A stretch of 64,000 nucleotides of DNA from assembly GCA_001949185.1 (NCBI GenBank), contig BDGG01000010.1:1745773-1809772 (forward strand), in the 5' to 3' direction. This DNA is from Ramazzottius varieornatus. Its lineage: Eukaryota; Tardigrada; Eutardigrada; Parachela; Ramazzottiidae. A program made the position numbers and the translations under genes. Positions 45,831 to 57,152 of the stretch are shown here, piece after piece. Positions within the stretch are counted from its first letter, which is position 1. Every line of letters starts with the position of its first letter. Under the pieces are notes generated by a model. It saw only the letters and a program-made list of their open reading frames with translations, had not been told where the DNA came from and did not search any database.

Positions 45831-47917
45831 TCACTTCTCGTCGAAAGTGCAGACGATTCCCCAGTGGTCAGACGGGAAAGACTGGGTGCGAGGAGCTTTC
45901 TTTAGACCCACAAGCCCAAAATGGACTGGTTTCAGCTTGGCTAAAGACTGGGCAGGCCGATAGTAAAGGCGGTCGAAGCGACATTGCGGCATGAAACTGA
46001 GTCCTGCACATTTCCGTCCCGCGTTGGTGTTGCGCTTGCAGTCCCAGGTCCACCTGCATTCCGGTCGAGCTGAACACACTTGCCATAAGTCAACCGTAGA
46101 GCTGGGCAAACCACCCGCCAGACCCACCTGATTCAGAACACGAGATTCACGGACAATATTATAGCAAGGACACAAGTAACATAGATGTGACGCTCGGTGC
46201 GATCAGCTTTATCAAAACATAGACTGGGAGGCCACCAGACAGACTCGACAAGATCGTCCTTCTAAGCGGCGCACGCTTTCAGCCAGTAATAATGACAGCG
46301 TGCGGCACTTGTGAAAATACTTTTGCCGAGCTCCCAATTGCTACATACTTGGATTGTGAACTGCGAAATTTAGATCTGGTTAAAGTGCTTACCTCTGGGT
46401 CCCGCAGGTTCAAGTCTCCTCCAAGTATCACCATCTTTTCTGCCTCTTGTGTTTTAATGAAATCAAAACAAGTTCGCAGCTGCACAACGCGCTCTTTGGC
46501 TCCATCCTTCGTGCTTTCCAGATGAGCTGTGGCCAGACAAAATGATACACCTTTCCACACAACCTACAACAGAAAACCGTGGACGAAAACAACGGTTTCC
46601 TTAACTTAAGTTTATCCTGGCTTACCTCTGCACACAGAATATTTCGTCCCATCTTCGTGTTGGCAAACGGCACCACCATGTTTTTCTGCATTGTGACTGT
46701 CGACTTGTGCATCATCATGGCGACGAAGTAGTCGGCTTTAGGTGCCGTTATGAAGCTGTAAGATCCTTTTAAATGAGACTCGAGAATTTCCAGGTTCGTT
46801 GCAACAACTTCCTAAGAACCGGACGGGTAGTATCGTCGTTTGTTCCGTGACAGCCCATGTAGAAACTACACCCCGGTATTCGAATGTCTTACCTGTAGAA
46901 AGACAACGTCAGGGCATTCTTCCTTGATTCCCTCCACGACGCCCAGAGCTCTCTGGTTGAAGTTCTTGTCATCAAGACCTAGAGAGACAACTTCCTAGTC
47001 CATCCCACTTCTGCACCTGAACAGAAACTTATTACCATCAATATTCCAGGACAAAAGCTTGAAGAAGGATCGTTTCATAATGTCGTGGTCGGGTTTCGGA
47101 GAGACTTCCATTTGCCGATCCCCGGAGCTCGAACTGGACGGAGAATTTTCTGCGACTTCCATTTTAACGTTTACAGGAACAGGGTTAGTTGTCTTCTTAG
47201 GTCGCTTCGCCGGCGAGTCTGTCGAGTCCCTGGAAAAGGCGCAACTATAAGAGGGCTAAGAAGCGCGAAACAAACATCTAATCGCACGTGCGATGATGGT
47301 GAAACTTACTCATTTTTGGCTTCGGTCTTTGTATCACTTAACGAACGTTCTAACGGAGTCACCGGTGATGGCAGATCGGTCCAGAAAGAACTGATGGCTG
47401 CCTGCAAGATACACCATCAAGTACCATCTGTACGTAGTTGGGGTTCCAACCATTCGAAAACACACATACTTGCAAATCATAGTTGTATCCAGGTAGAAAG
47501 GTAGCGGCGTATTCTGGCGTCGTGTTGGTCAACTCAGCGAACTTCTGACAGCGCTCAGGACGCACTTTCTCAAGTGCATCAACATCAATCACATCGAACC
47601 CGTTTGCTGTACCAACGCTCTCTTTACTGGATGCCGTATGCTCGAAGTATTGCAACACACTTTGCTGTTAATAAATGTGTCATAAAAATCATGTACGTCA
47701 ATAACACCGGACTACTATGTATCTTGACCGACCACAGTGACAATGTCCAAAGGATTACCTCGAGATCCCAATGATTTCGCTGTAAGTACTGATCAGCAAG
47801 AGGGATGGTTGTGCTGGTGACATCTCTGAATTCCCGACAGCGCCTGGCTCTTTCCTCGCCTCCTGGACCACCGTCATCCTCATCATCTGTCCGAGATCGA
47901 TCATGATCGAAATCCAT
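45831..47917 (-). CDS. TDP2: Tyrosyl-DNA phosphodiesterase 2 with two UBA-like segments
   Basis: Removes topoisomerase II peptides from 5' DNA ends by cutting 5'-phosphotyrosyl bonds. Eight exons in phase (coding order): 47759..47917, 47470..47664, 47310..47401, 47036..47229, 46893..46978, 46626..46811, 46393..46563, 45831..46127; 459 residues (human about 362). The N-terminus holds two similar UBA-like stretches, RCREFRDVTSTTIPLADQYL-like near residue 25 and RCQKFAELTNTTPEYAATFL-like near 95, the second followed by AAISSFW. After an acidic/Lys linker (PAKRPKKTT) the Mg-dependent exonuclease/endonuclease/phosphatase fold begins: LLSWNIDG, VVFLQE, TAHLEST, GGDLNLRDPE, TWDCKRNTN and the catalytic SDHWG. 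All key Asn, Glu, His and Asp residues are present. Usually one UBA-like domain is described, so the duplication is notable. Confidence 0.9.
46240..46295 (+). repeat. Dispersed repeat, copy 2 (in TDP2 intron)
   Basis: Partner of 44181..44236. It lies between the GGDLNLRDPE exon and the last exon of TDP2, so it is intronic. Confidence 0.45.
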
Positions 47918-48062
47918 CACACCGCGCTTGGTTCCGAGAACCTAGAGTGAAAATATGCTGACGGAGCAACATGCACATGCGTAACAAGAGCGGCGGCGGC
48001 AAGCTGGCGAATACACGAACTGCGAGGTTAGAAGCCCAGCTTGTTCACCAAAATAAGCTTCG

Positions 48063-48380
48063 CTATCCTTGATGAGAACAGCAAAGCTTATTGCAGAAAG
48101 AGTTGCGTCCCGGCGCAGGGATGGCAGGACACCCAGCAATCCACATGCATAACCCAAGCAGTAAACAGGCGCACAGGGAGTCAGCATTCTGGGACCGGAA
48201 GTCAGTCTTGTGTAGGAACAAAGATGCAATCACCTGCTGATTAACACAGCCGTGGAGACCCCCAGCTGCACCAACTTTTCCGCGCAAGACAGCGCGATGG
48301 AATCCCGCTAGACCTTGGGAGACAGGATGCCGAACAATTCTAACGAAGGTCTGCTGGGCCAACGGCAACGTCTGCAGCAT
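48063..48380 (-). CDS. Doubtful small gene with mitochondrial-like N-terminus
   Basis: From the ATG at 48380 the frame reads a basic, amphipathic, acid-free start (MLQTLPLAQQTFVRIVRHP, then GFHRAVLRGKVGAAGG) that looks like a mitochondrial presequence. It ends at a possible donor CAG|GTGATT (48234). The frame also continues unspliced to 48063 through a hydrophobic, Cys-rich stretch (CACLLLGLCMWIAGC). A 45 bp intron to 48188 keeps the frame but is short for this genome. Other frames downstream are open too, so the 3' structure is unclear. The family is not recognised, and an upstream promoter-side position next to TDP2 does not help. Confidence 0.3.
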   Translation of the reverse strand: MLQTLPLAQQTFVRIVRHPVSQGLAGFHRAVLRGKVGAAGGLHGCVNQQVIASLFLHKTDFRSQNADSLCACLLLGLCMWIAGCPAIPAPGRNSFCNKLCCSHQG

Positions 48381-48587
48381 CGCGTCTCATCATTCGTAGA
48401 AAGCGACTCTCTCCTTACCTTTGCTCGGGCAAGTCTGATCCGTCTTCTCTCAGTCTTCGGTGGTCAGCAGCTCAAATAGAAGCAGCTTCACGTGGAAACA
48501 GAAAGAAGGAATTGGAAGAAATTTCGGAATTCGAACGGAGGAAGAGAAGGACAAAAGGTGATTAGGTGAAACGAAAAGGTTCTTTCC

Positions 48588-48670
48588 CACTGACGAGCTG
48601 CTAAACCGAGCACTGCTGAGTTGATTGACAATCAATACTGGGCTGCTCGGTTCAGCAGCACGACACTGTC
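48588..48670. repeat. Foldback inverted repeat, copy 2
   Basis: GCTGCTAAACCGAGCA (48597..48612) pairs with TGCTCGGTTCAGCAGC (48644..48659) with one mismatch, and the arms extend outward less perfectly. The left arm CCACTGACGAGCTGCT matches the arm of the repeat at 15565..15692, so both belong to one family. Its centre holds a small palindrome TTGATTGACAATCAA. Confidence 0.55.
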
Positions 48671-48701
48671 CGTTCTTTTTGTTTTGCTATACAGTACAAT
48701 A

Positions 48702-49171
48702 GTCCTCCTCACGACAGCCCGTAAAACTCCGTTGTGTTGATCTTGAAAGTAGATTACGAAGTTTCGCTTTCAAGATAAGCAGCCCTCGAGTAGCTGATCT
48801 TGAAAGCGAAAACGGATTATTCTCTGCACACTTGACTCAAAATTTCAAATTTGCATTTCTCAGCTGATCTCTGTCTGTACAATGCTTCACGTTGCGAGAT
48901 ACCGTTTCACGTATGGCCTTCTTGATACCAATTAGTGTCAGGGATATCGACAGACAGAGACTAGCCAGAGAGAAAACCATGAATTTCAGCCTAGTCAGGA
49001 GGCAAAGTTTCCTTACAAACCTACCCCGCAAAACTCGCGCATTTCCGCTCCCGTTTCAGAGACTTTCGAAAAACGCAATTTTGCCTCACTCACGACTAAT
49101 TTCCGTTGATCAAGCAAACGCAAATTTTAAATCAACCGTTTGCGACATAAACAGCTCGTCGTGAGGAGGAC
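48702..49171. mobile_element. MITE-like element with TA target duplication (mariner type)
   Basis: The ends GTCCTCCTCACGAC (48702..48715) and its exact reverse complement (49158..49171) form terminal inverted repeats. Each is flanked by TA (48700..48701 and 49172..49173), the target duplication of Tc1/mariner transposons. The inverted similarity continues imperfectly inward for about 45 bp. Inside are further inverted copies of ATCTTGAAAGCG (for example CGCTTTCAAGAT near 48764 pairing with ATCTTGAAAGCG near 48799). The 470 bp length and lack of a transposase frame mark a non-autonomous element. Confidence 0.7.
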
Positions 49172-49921
49172 TAATACAGAGACTGCCAAAACGCAAAATC
49201 TTACTAAGTTAGGATGAATGAAGTCAGCTAGTGCACTGAGGAAGAATACCGATTTTCCTTTCCGGTTGGTCTCTTTTCTTTAGATTTTGTTCTGGACTAT
49301 CGGTGCTCCTGCGGTCTGTTCTTATCCGTGGCTTCCTGTAGAGCCAAAGAGGACCTCATCAACTTGAAAGCGTCGAAAGGTAGGCCATCAGAAACATCTA
49401 TCAATAGCTAGAGGCTAGAGGTAGAAGTCGCTATATGCATGTAGTTTGTCAAGTTTCCTCTTATCTCCACCTGATTACGAAATGTCTCATTTTGAACAGA
49501 GTCGTTGGTCTCCTGGACAGCAGAAGCCGAGGTTTTACGGATTTCTTTATCACCGAACGAGGCATAACCAAGCCACCTCTGTACGCGTTTTCATCGGAGG
49601 CATATATGAAAACACCTACTGTTTATCCGACATTCATAAGTTAGTTCGTACTTCACAACCAGCTAGACTCGGCCCTCCTTTACTGCTGATGCTGACGAGG
49701 TAAGAGTCACACCGTTCTTCATCGAGTCTGGATCTATGAGTCTTTCCAAGTACTACGGACTGAGCAACCTCGAAGAACTTCGCTCGGTTTGTTAGCGCAG
49801 TACCCTTGAACCACTGTCTGTTCGTATGCTTTCAGTATATTCCCTGATGAACACATCGTAGTGGACCAAATTACAATCGTGTTCGGGACACAGAACAATC
49901 GCCGTTCCAAGGCCGTCGAAC

Positions 49922-51964
49922 ATGGAAAACAGACCACCAACTGTGCTGTCCGACAGTGGGACAGACAGCTTTGCCGTGTCACTTCCTCCTTCTAATACCA
50001 GCAAGCGGAGTTATATCACAGTTGCCATCTTATTCTTCGTCAACCTTTTAAACTACATTGATCGTTTCACGATAGCCGGAGTTTTGGAAGACGTGGAGGT
50101 CTACTATGGCATTGACAAATCCATGCAGGGACTACTCCAGACCATGTTCATCATCGGCTACATGCTCTTCGCTCCGTTGTTTGGGTATTTGGGTGACCGT
50201 TACTCCCGCAAACTTCTGATGTGCATTGGCATCTTCTTTTGGTCGCTCATGTCACTGGCTGGATCGTTCATCCCTCCTCATGTAACCTCTGACTAGAGTA
50301 CTTTGACAGTTTAAACCACGTTCACCAAAATATCTTTTTCATTGCAGCTCTTCCCTTTGCTTCTTGTGATAAGAGCAGCGGTCGGCGTGGGAGAAGCTTC
50401 GTATTCGACAATTGCGCCGACCATTATTTCCGACCTGTTTACGGGTAAAAGACGATCTCAAATGCTGGGTCTCTTTTACTTCGCCATTCCGGTGGGTAGT
50501 GGTCTGGGATACATGATTGCATCGGGCGTAGCTAAAGCCAGCGGACATTGGCAGTGGGCTCTGCGGGTAAGATCGCCGAACGCCGCCAAATACCGCATTA
50601 TCGGCATCAGACGATATCACTGTTAAGCGTGAATGGCATGTTAGGTTACTCCAGGATTCGGTCTCTTGTCCGTTCTCCTCATAGCCCTCTTCCTGGTGGA
50701 TCCTCCTCGCGGTTCGGCCGAAGGAGGCCAGCACGTGTCCAGCACTTCCTATCTAACCGATCTCAAATCGCTAACGAGGAAGTAAGTTCTCGCAGCCTTA
50801 CAATTTCAAGTAGCAATCCATGATCTGGTATACTACCAATAGTGTGCTAAGTTAATCGATTTCTTTTTGGCAGTCGAAGTTTCGTTGGAGGAACCTTCGG
50901 CTTCACCTGTGTGGCGTTCGTCGCTGGTGCTCTGTCCTTCTGGGCTCCTCAGTTCATGATGTATGGTATTCGGCTGAATACGGGCAACCACGAGATCGGA
51001 CAGACCGAGTAAGTGTTTGGTCGAACTCGCAGCTCAGACCCACTCGACGATTGCTTTTACTAATGCTGCTTGGTTTCGTAGAGTTTCCTTCAATTTCGGA
51101 CTGATCACAGTCTTTGCCGGCATTCTCGGCGTGGGATTAGGCAGCTACGCCTCGCAGAGACTGAGGACGCATTCCGTAACAGCGGATCCTATCATCTGCG
51201 CCTTGGGCATGCTGGTGTGCGCTCCCTTTCTTTTTTTTGCCATATTGGCTTCCCGGTATTATCCGGGTGTCACTTGGGTGGGTCTTTCTTTGATTGTTTC
51301 AGGATTCGTCTGTTCACTTATGCAATAGGGTGTAATCGCATTGGTTTGATTTCAGGCGTTTATATTCTTTGCGGAAGTTTTCCTATGCCTCAATTGGGCA
51401 ATAGTGGCCGACATGGTTTTGGTAAGTTTGTCCGATGTGAGATTACTATGAACCAGTCGATTGTGCAGCAGTTTTGAATTGGGTTTAACTGAATACAATT
51501 CGGTTTGAATGTCGGAATTTCAAATTTTCGTACTAAGGTACCTTTTTGATTACAGTATGTTGTGATCCCTCCTCGACGATCGTCTGCGGAAGCGTTTCAA
51601 ATTCTGGCAAGTCACGCACTAGGTGACGCCATTAGTCCGTATGTTGTTGGTGCTGTAGCCGATGCAATCAAGCGAAGTTATTCCGACCAGTACGATGGGG
51701 ACTGGAACGACTGGAATAGTTTACAGGTGCGTTTCTTGGAGCTCCTTCATTTAGCTCCAGTTAGATAACGCAGATGAGCATGGTACCGCACTGACTGAGA
51801 ATAATGTCCATCTTATTTGTCAGGATTCGTTGTACATCACGACGTTTGTGGCCTTAGCGGGAGCTCTTTGTTTTGTGGTCACATCGTGGTACATCGATGC
51901 TGATAAGAAGAAGGTCGACGACGCAATCAGAGGCTCTGCAGAGTGTGGCCAACCTTCGATGTGA
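49922..51964 (+). CDS. SPNS1: Spinster-like lysosomal transporter (MFS)
   Basis: Spinster proteins are proton-coupled late endosome/lysosome transporters; SPNS1 exports lysophospholipids and SPNS2 exports sphingosine-1-phosphate. Eight exons in phase: 49922..50281, 50348..50566, 50645..50781, 50874..51008, 51082..51277, 51356..51421, 51556..51726, 51824..51964; 474 residues with about twelve membrane helices. Motifs: [16 protein letters not shown] in helix 1, the MFS motif [10 protein letters not shown] after helix 2, [19 protein letters not shown] in helix 4, [17 protein letters not shown] in helix 5, and [25 protein letters not shown] in the C-terminal half. The polar N-terminus before residue 30 carries no classic dileucine motif. 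Which SPNS subtype it is cannot be settled by eye. Confidence 0.9.
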
Positions 51965-52959
51965 GACGCCGAACTTCCAAAGAAGTATGTGCATCCTTAT
52001 AGCTATTCTTTCCCGGTGCTGTGATATCTTAATGATTCTTCTGAAAGTTGTACAGTGACTACGCGGTGTTGTGAATCATCACAACATCGTTCTTTTGAAA
52101 ACACGTCCTGATTTCTACAGGAACTCACGCGTCAAGGAATTAGTTTTGAGCGGGCCGGGGCTGTTGCCGAATTTTGACACATATTTTGCACAACATTATT
52201 TTACCAATCTAGTTATTGGGTTTTGGGCTTTCGAACGGCTAGGCGTATCGCTTGATACAAAAGAAGATCTGCGGTAGCCGTGTTGTACGATTGCCGTCGA
52301 TTGGGGTGCTGTTGTGCCGGCATCGGTTTGCTGAGGGCTTGAAGGTGCTGTTGTTCTCGCAATTAGTGTCGCAAGCATCCCTAATTATCTACCAACAGCT
52401 TACGACGAAGCATTATTCGTTGCTGATTCTCTTTTTCAACGAGAGCAATTACGCCGGGAAAAAGTTTTAGATTGATGTGCGTGTTCCACCTGACGCTACG
52501 GCAATGTCAACTCTGGTTTTGCTCCAGTGGGTGTGAGGCTAAAAGTATGACCAGCAGTTCATGGTCAGTCTCGTTTCCTTCTTTTCCCGTCTCCTTCGGG
52601 CTGATGGCAGTACTGCTGAAAATTTCTTCATCGGCGAAGTTGTAATCGGATTGTTCTCCCAGGACAGTTATGAAGTTTTGAACCATCGCTATCGATGACC
52701 GACAAAGGAAAGAGTATTTGGACCAGATGGCACTCCGCCAGATTCTTGTTCGTTGTTGGAAAGCAACAGAGAAATGGGTTACATGATTACCCTAATTGAT
52801 TAGCAGCTCTGCCAAGGCCCAAGGTATCCGCTCTGGTTTTCCCTTAGATGAGTTTCGGGTAGTGTAATTGGATCACTCGTACTTGAGGAAGAGATTCGAA
52901 CATTCTGCATACACGGTTGGCGATCGTGTTTCTTCTTCTCGTTTGTGAGCGGGAATGTG
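51965..52959. other. Intergenic spinster/patched-domain gene
   Basis: No exon or repeat recognised; likely 3' UTR of the spinster gene and promoter of the next. Confidence 0.45.
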
Positions 52960-55900
52960 ATGGCCAACAGTGCCGCACATCCAACCGAGTCTGAGATAAA
53001 CGCGATCTCGAACCCAAGTTCTCAGGATACCCCCACCCAGTCCGGGTCTTCTAACAAATCCTGTGGTCGTGGACCACAATGCGGAATCGAAGACCGAACA
53101 TTCAGGTTGGTTTCTCTCCATTTCGTCATATTTATCGCCCTGATATTGTTTTATGGCGCCAACAGGATAGGGCGGCTTTTGGGAACTTATCCGTTCCTGT
53201 CGATCATCATTGCGATCTCGATCGTCGCCACCGGCTCGATGGGCTTCCTGAACTTTCGCATCGAGTCACGAGTCGAAGACCTGTGGATATCTCCAGAGTC
53301 CACCGCTTATGCAGCAAGAAGTGCCAGCAGACTCTTCCCGGTTGGGTCGCGTGCCAAATTGACGGTTTTTATCGGCGCTCCAGACGTTCTGCAGCAGGAC
53401 ATCGTTGAATTAGTAAGTTGACCTCGGGTTCGTCCGCCTGATATCATATCTATACTTCTGATCGGTATGATACTTTTCTTCGATTTTTTCAGATACTCAA
53501 AATCGACAGTATTGTGAAAGGTTTCACATATCGGGAAAAGGGATGGAATTCTTTGTGTTTCAAGTGAGTTATGACGGTATCTTAGTGTTTGTGCTTAATC
53601 TGCCTCATAGGTGTTTCTTGCAAGCAATCTCGTCACCTTGTTGCAGGAAGAATTCGGAATGCCAAACATTTTCGTTGCTCAATTTTCTGGATGTGTCAAA
53701 TAATCCTTATCTTACCAATGATGCTGTCGTCGCGGCAATGAACAATCCCGGACGAAATCGGTACAGAGTCTCAAAAAGTCAATATACTTATCAACAGCAT
53801 ATTTCCCTTCCTTGCCCAGTCCTGAATGCGTATTGTCGTAGGAGGAGCACCATTCTTCCTCCTTACCTCATCTCGCTTGAAGATGTATTGTCCGGTGTAA
53901 CCATTTCGAATTCGACCGGAGGCATATCGGGAGCGACAGTAACTCGAATGGTCTACTTTCTACAACGCCAGGAACCAGACAAGATTGCCTCCAAAGTACC
54001 GGTACGAGTTCTCGTGGCCTTATAATTGCCTGTCTAGAGGCTTCCGGTCTATCCATTCCGGTAAGCATGAGAAATGACTTTCGGTGATTTTAATTGATGG
54101 TGTTTCAGACTAGCGCGGAAGGGGTTCTACGAGACACACTGTCAAACACCTTCGGAACTGGCTTCAGCCAAAAGAACATCTGCATCGCGGTGGCACTCGA
54201 ATATCCGTGCGTCTCCCGCTTCAAACAGAAACCCCTTTCAGCCTTGGCTAGTCCAACTTTGGATCGGACTTTCTGTTTCAGATCAGCAGACATACCGCCA
54301 GAGACCTTTGTCTCGTTTGACTACTTTTCAAGCCTGCTCTACGCTTGCATCGCATATCTTCTCGTAGTATTCGTCGCAACCGGAAGTTACACTGGCTCCC
54401 GGCATGGGTTCTGGTTGGCTGTCTCTGGGTTGATTGGAGTTGGTCTCGCCATTGCCTTCGGCTTTGGAATCGCCTCCGCTGTTGGACTACCATTTACACC
54501 ATTCCATTTCGTGTTACCCATATACCTGCTCGGTTCGTCAGCATTCACGTCCAGTCAGTCAACAGTTCAAAATTGACCGCGTTGACCATTTTTCTTGTTT
54601 TTTCAGGTATGTCCCTCTTCGGGTTTCTCGTCATGGAAATGGAGCTACGTATGATCTCTAACGCTCGGCCCAATTTACCGAGGAACGATAAGATGGGACT
54701 AACCATGCAGCGGAGTTTCATGACGATCGTGCTCTGCATGTTGTCGAACTTCCTGGTTTTTGCTGTCGGAATTGGTTCGGTAAGCTTACTAAGCTGGAAA
54801 TTATTCGAGGCTTTGAAATTGCACTAGCGTTTCTGTTTTCATAGAGTCTGCCAATTGTTCGATCTTTTTGCGTGTTCGGAGTTACATCGTCCGTCGGCAT
54901 CTTCATCTCGCAAATTCTCTTCCTTTTCGGCTGCTTGTCCGCCTGGCAGAATACTTACGAAAGCCACGCTAGTGCTTTGATCTGCTGTTATACAAGAAAT
55001 GCCGCATCGGAGAGAAACTCTCCCAGCCTTTATACTTGGCTGAAACCTGTCTTCGGATTTCTAGCATCTAACCTTCATGACAATATTGGGAAGGTGGGTT
55101 CCTCAGAATACTTTGTAGGGATATGGCAATATTATTTTGTGTGTGTGTGTGTGTTTCAGGGTTTTGTTTTCCTGGGTGTGACTGTTCTGACCGGTGTTTG
55201 TGTCTACTTTCTCTTCTCCTTACGGATCGTTTTCAGCCTCCGACGGTATGACCAAGGTCTGTTAGAAGCTACTTCCGGGTTCACACCTCGCTTCGACGAC
55301 TTCGGAGCGAGCGAAGCATCCCTTGGGTGCGTCTACTTGGGAGACATTCCGTACCATCTCCGTCAGTCCGAACTGCGCACGTTTCAGCGCTATCTGAAAG
55401 AGCATGCATCCATCAGACCACGAAGTGTAGCCAGCTGGTTCGACCGATATCAAGGTTGGATCGCCAACTACCAGAAACTTCGAGCTATCGGATACTACAA
55501 CGGAACCGGCGGTCAGTTCGCTCTCATACCACGTATTGGCTGATCATTACCCAACACCAAGGATGGTTTCTCCTTCTAGGACTTGACACGGGCATTTTGG
55601 ACAAAACAGTTTTCTACCAGAGCGTCACAAAGTTTGTCCTTGAGAAAAACTACGAAGAAGACGTTGTATTGATTCGCAGACCGGATGACGACCTGGAAAT
55701 TCTGGTATGAAATTTTCCCTGAAAGAATTCGGAAAATTGCTTCCTATTTTTTTAAAACCTAACGGTTGCTGTTTACGAAAAAGGAAATTTTTGCACTTGC
55801 ATATGACTGTACAGGAATCACCAATGGAAACTCATGTTTTTCTAGACCAGCAGGATTTGCTTCCGGTTCGTGGTCGGACTGCATCCGGATAACTACTCTC

Positions 55901-57152
55901 TGGCAGCTGAAAACATTGCGAACGTCGCTGCGGATCTTCAGCTGGGCAAAGCTTACGTGGACTCCAACATGATGTTAGAAGTGCTCGTGCAGAAGACTCT
56001 GGCTAACGAGCTGTGGGTCCTCTTCGGAGCATACTTTGTGGTTCTGCTGATCGTCGCCGCGCTGACGATCCAAAGTGTCATCTCGGCCTTGGTGGTCTTC
56101 GTGAGTTTCGCCCTACTGACGGTAAGCCAAGAGTCTTTTCCCAAAGGGACAGTATAAGGAAGATAATTCAGCTTCCTCTATGGCGCAGATTCACTCCATC
56201 GGCTTGATATCTAGCCAGAAAATTTCGATCGACTCCATGATGCTAGTGACGACTTTCTGTTACATCTCCATTGTGAGTCAGACCATCTTCTACGAAGCGA
56301 CGGTTTTTAATCGTCTTGATGGGAAGTTCGAACGAAAAGGTAATTTTAATATTTTTCGGCAAAGCTCATTACTGCTCTTAGTGTTCTGATCCTCAACTAC
56401 ATTCGTCTGTTCTTCGCAGCTCGACTGAAAAGCACGCTTATCGCTGCGGGTCCTCCAGCCCTTGCCTGCTTTCTCTGCGCCATCTGTACCACCATCCCGC
56501 TTTTCGACAGCTCGGTGGAGAGCTTCCGACTGATCCTCAAGGCACGATAACAACGTGTGTGGTTTGCCTCACATCCTACTCCATTAATGCTTTTGTTGTT
56601 GATTCTTTTCAGATCGCTTACACAACAATGGCAGTCGGATTCGCGCACGTTTTCCTCTTCCTTCCCGTTGCGCTAAGCGTGGCCACACCCGAAGCTGTCT
56701 CATATGCAACACTTCGCCTTCGTCGGCGTTTCACAAAGCAAACTCCACAACCGCCCTCTCCCGAAGTTCATTTTGACGGAGGGGTCAACATCCTACAAGA
56801 ACCGGAACCGATCGAGCTAGCCAACAATCAAGTCCATTTTGCGGCCCGAAGTCCCGCACAACGGCATGACAGTATCAGCAGTCGAGTTAGCCTGCGTTTC
56901 CACCACAAGAATGCCTGCTTACGTGCTGTACTCCATAGTCTACCCAGCCCTATAGAATCGGTTACTTCCGAAGAAGAAAAGGCACACGCCACAGAGGACC
57001 TGCAACCCAGCAGTGACCCAGCTCAATACGACTCACTCAAGAATCTGTCAATTTCCGCTCAACAGTCTGAAGATCGTGCAGAACATGAATATACCCTTGG
57101 AACTCAAGGGTCACTTCCGGACAGACCAGAAGCGACGACGTCAACGCACTGA
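52960..57152 (+). CDS. Patched domain-containing protein (PTCHD/PTR-like)
   Basis: RND-type sterol-sensing membrane protein, related to nematode PTR and vertebrate PTCHD3. Twelve exons in phase: 52960..53412, 53493..53563, 53647..54001, 54109..54532, 54607..54779, 54845..55093, 55160..55511, 55580..55704, 55846..56121, 56189..56339, 56420..56541, 56613..57152; 1096 residues. An N-terminal helix (LVSLHFVIFIALILFYGANR) leads to the first extracellular domain with FRIESRVEDLWISPES. The sterol-sensing block has FVSFDYFSSLLYACIAYLLVVF, GMSLFGFLVMEME and ISQILFLFGCLSA. The second half begins GFVFLGVTVLTGVCVYF and ends with STLIAAGPPALACFLCAICTTIPLF and AVGFAHVFLFLPVAL. A 165-residue Pro/Ser/Glu-rich tail follows. 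The junction after exon 11 needs a GC donor (AAG|GCACGA), since reading on gives a TAA. Confidence 0.88.
55137..55156 (+). repeat. TG dinucleotide run at a splice acceptor
   Basis: A (TG)n run of about nine units sits directly before the acceptor TTTCAG of exon 7 of the patched-domain gene and acts as its polypyrimidine-like tract. Confidence 0.7.

Larger units (their letters stand above)
48381..49921. other. Intergenic with a foldback repeat and a MITE-like element
   Basis: No host exon recognised. It holds the inverted repeats at 48588..48670 and the TA-flanked element at 48702..49171, which are listed separately. The short open frames here fall inside that element. Confidence 0.5.

Noticed and set aside
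48837-49164. Open frames inside the MITE as transposase
   Set aside because: Fewer than 95 codons, on both strands, with no DDE/D motif or helix-turn-helix.
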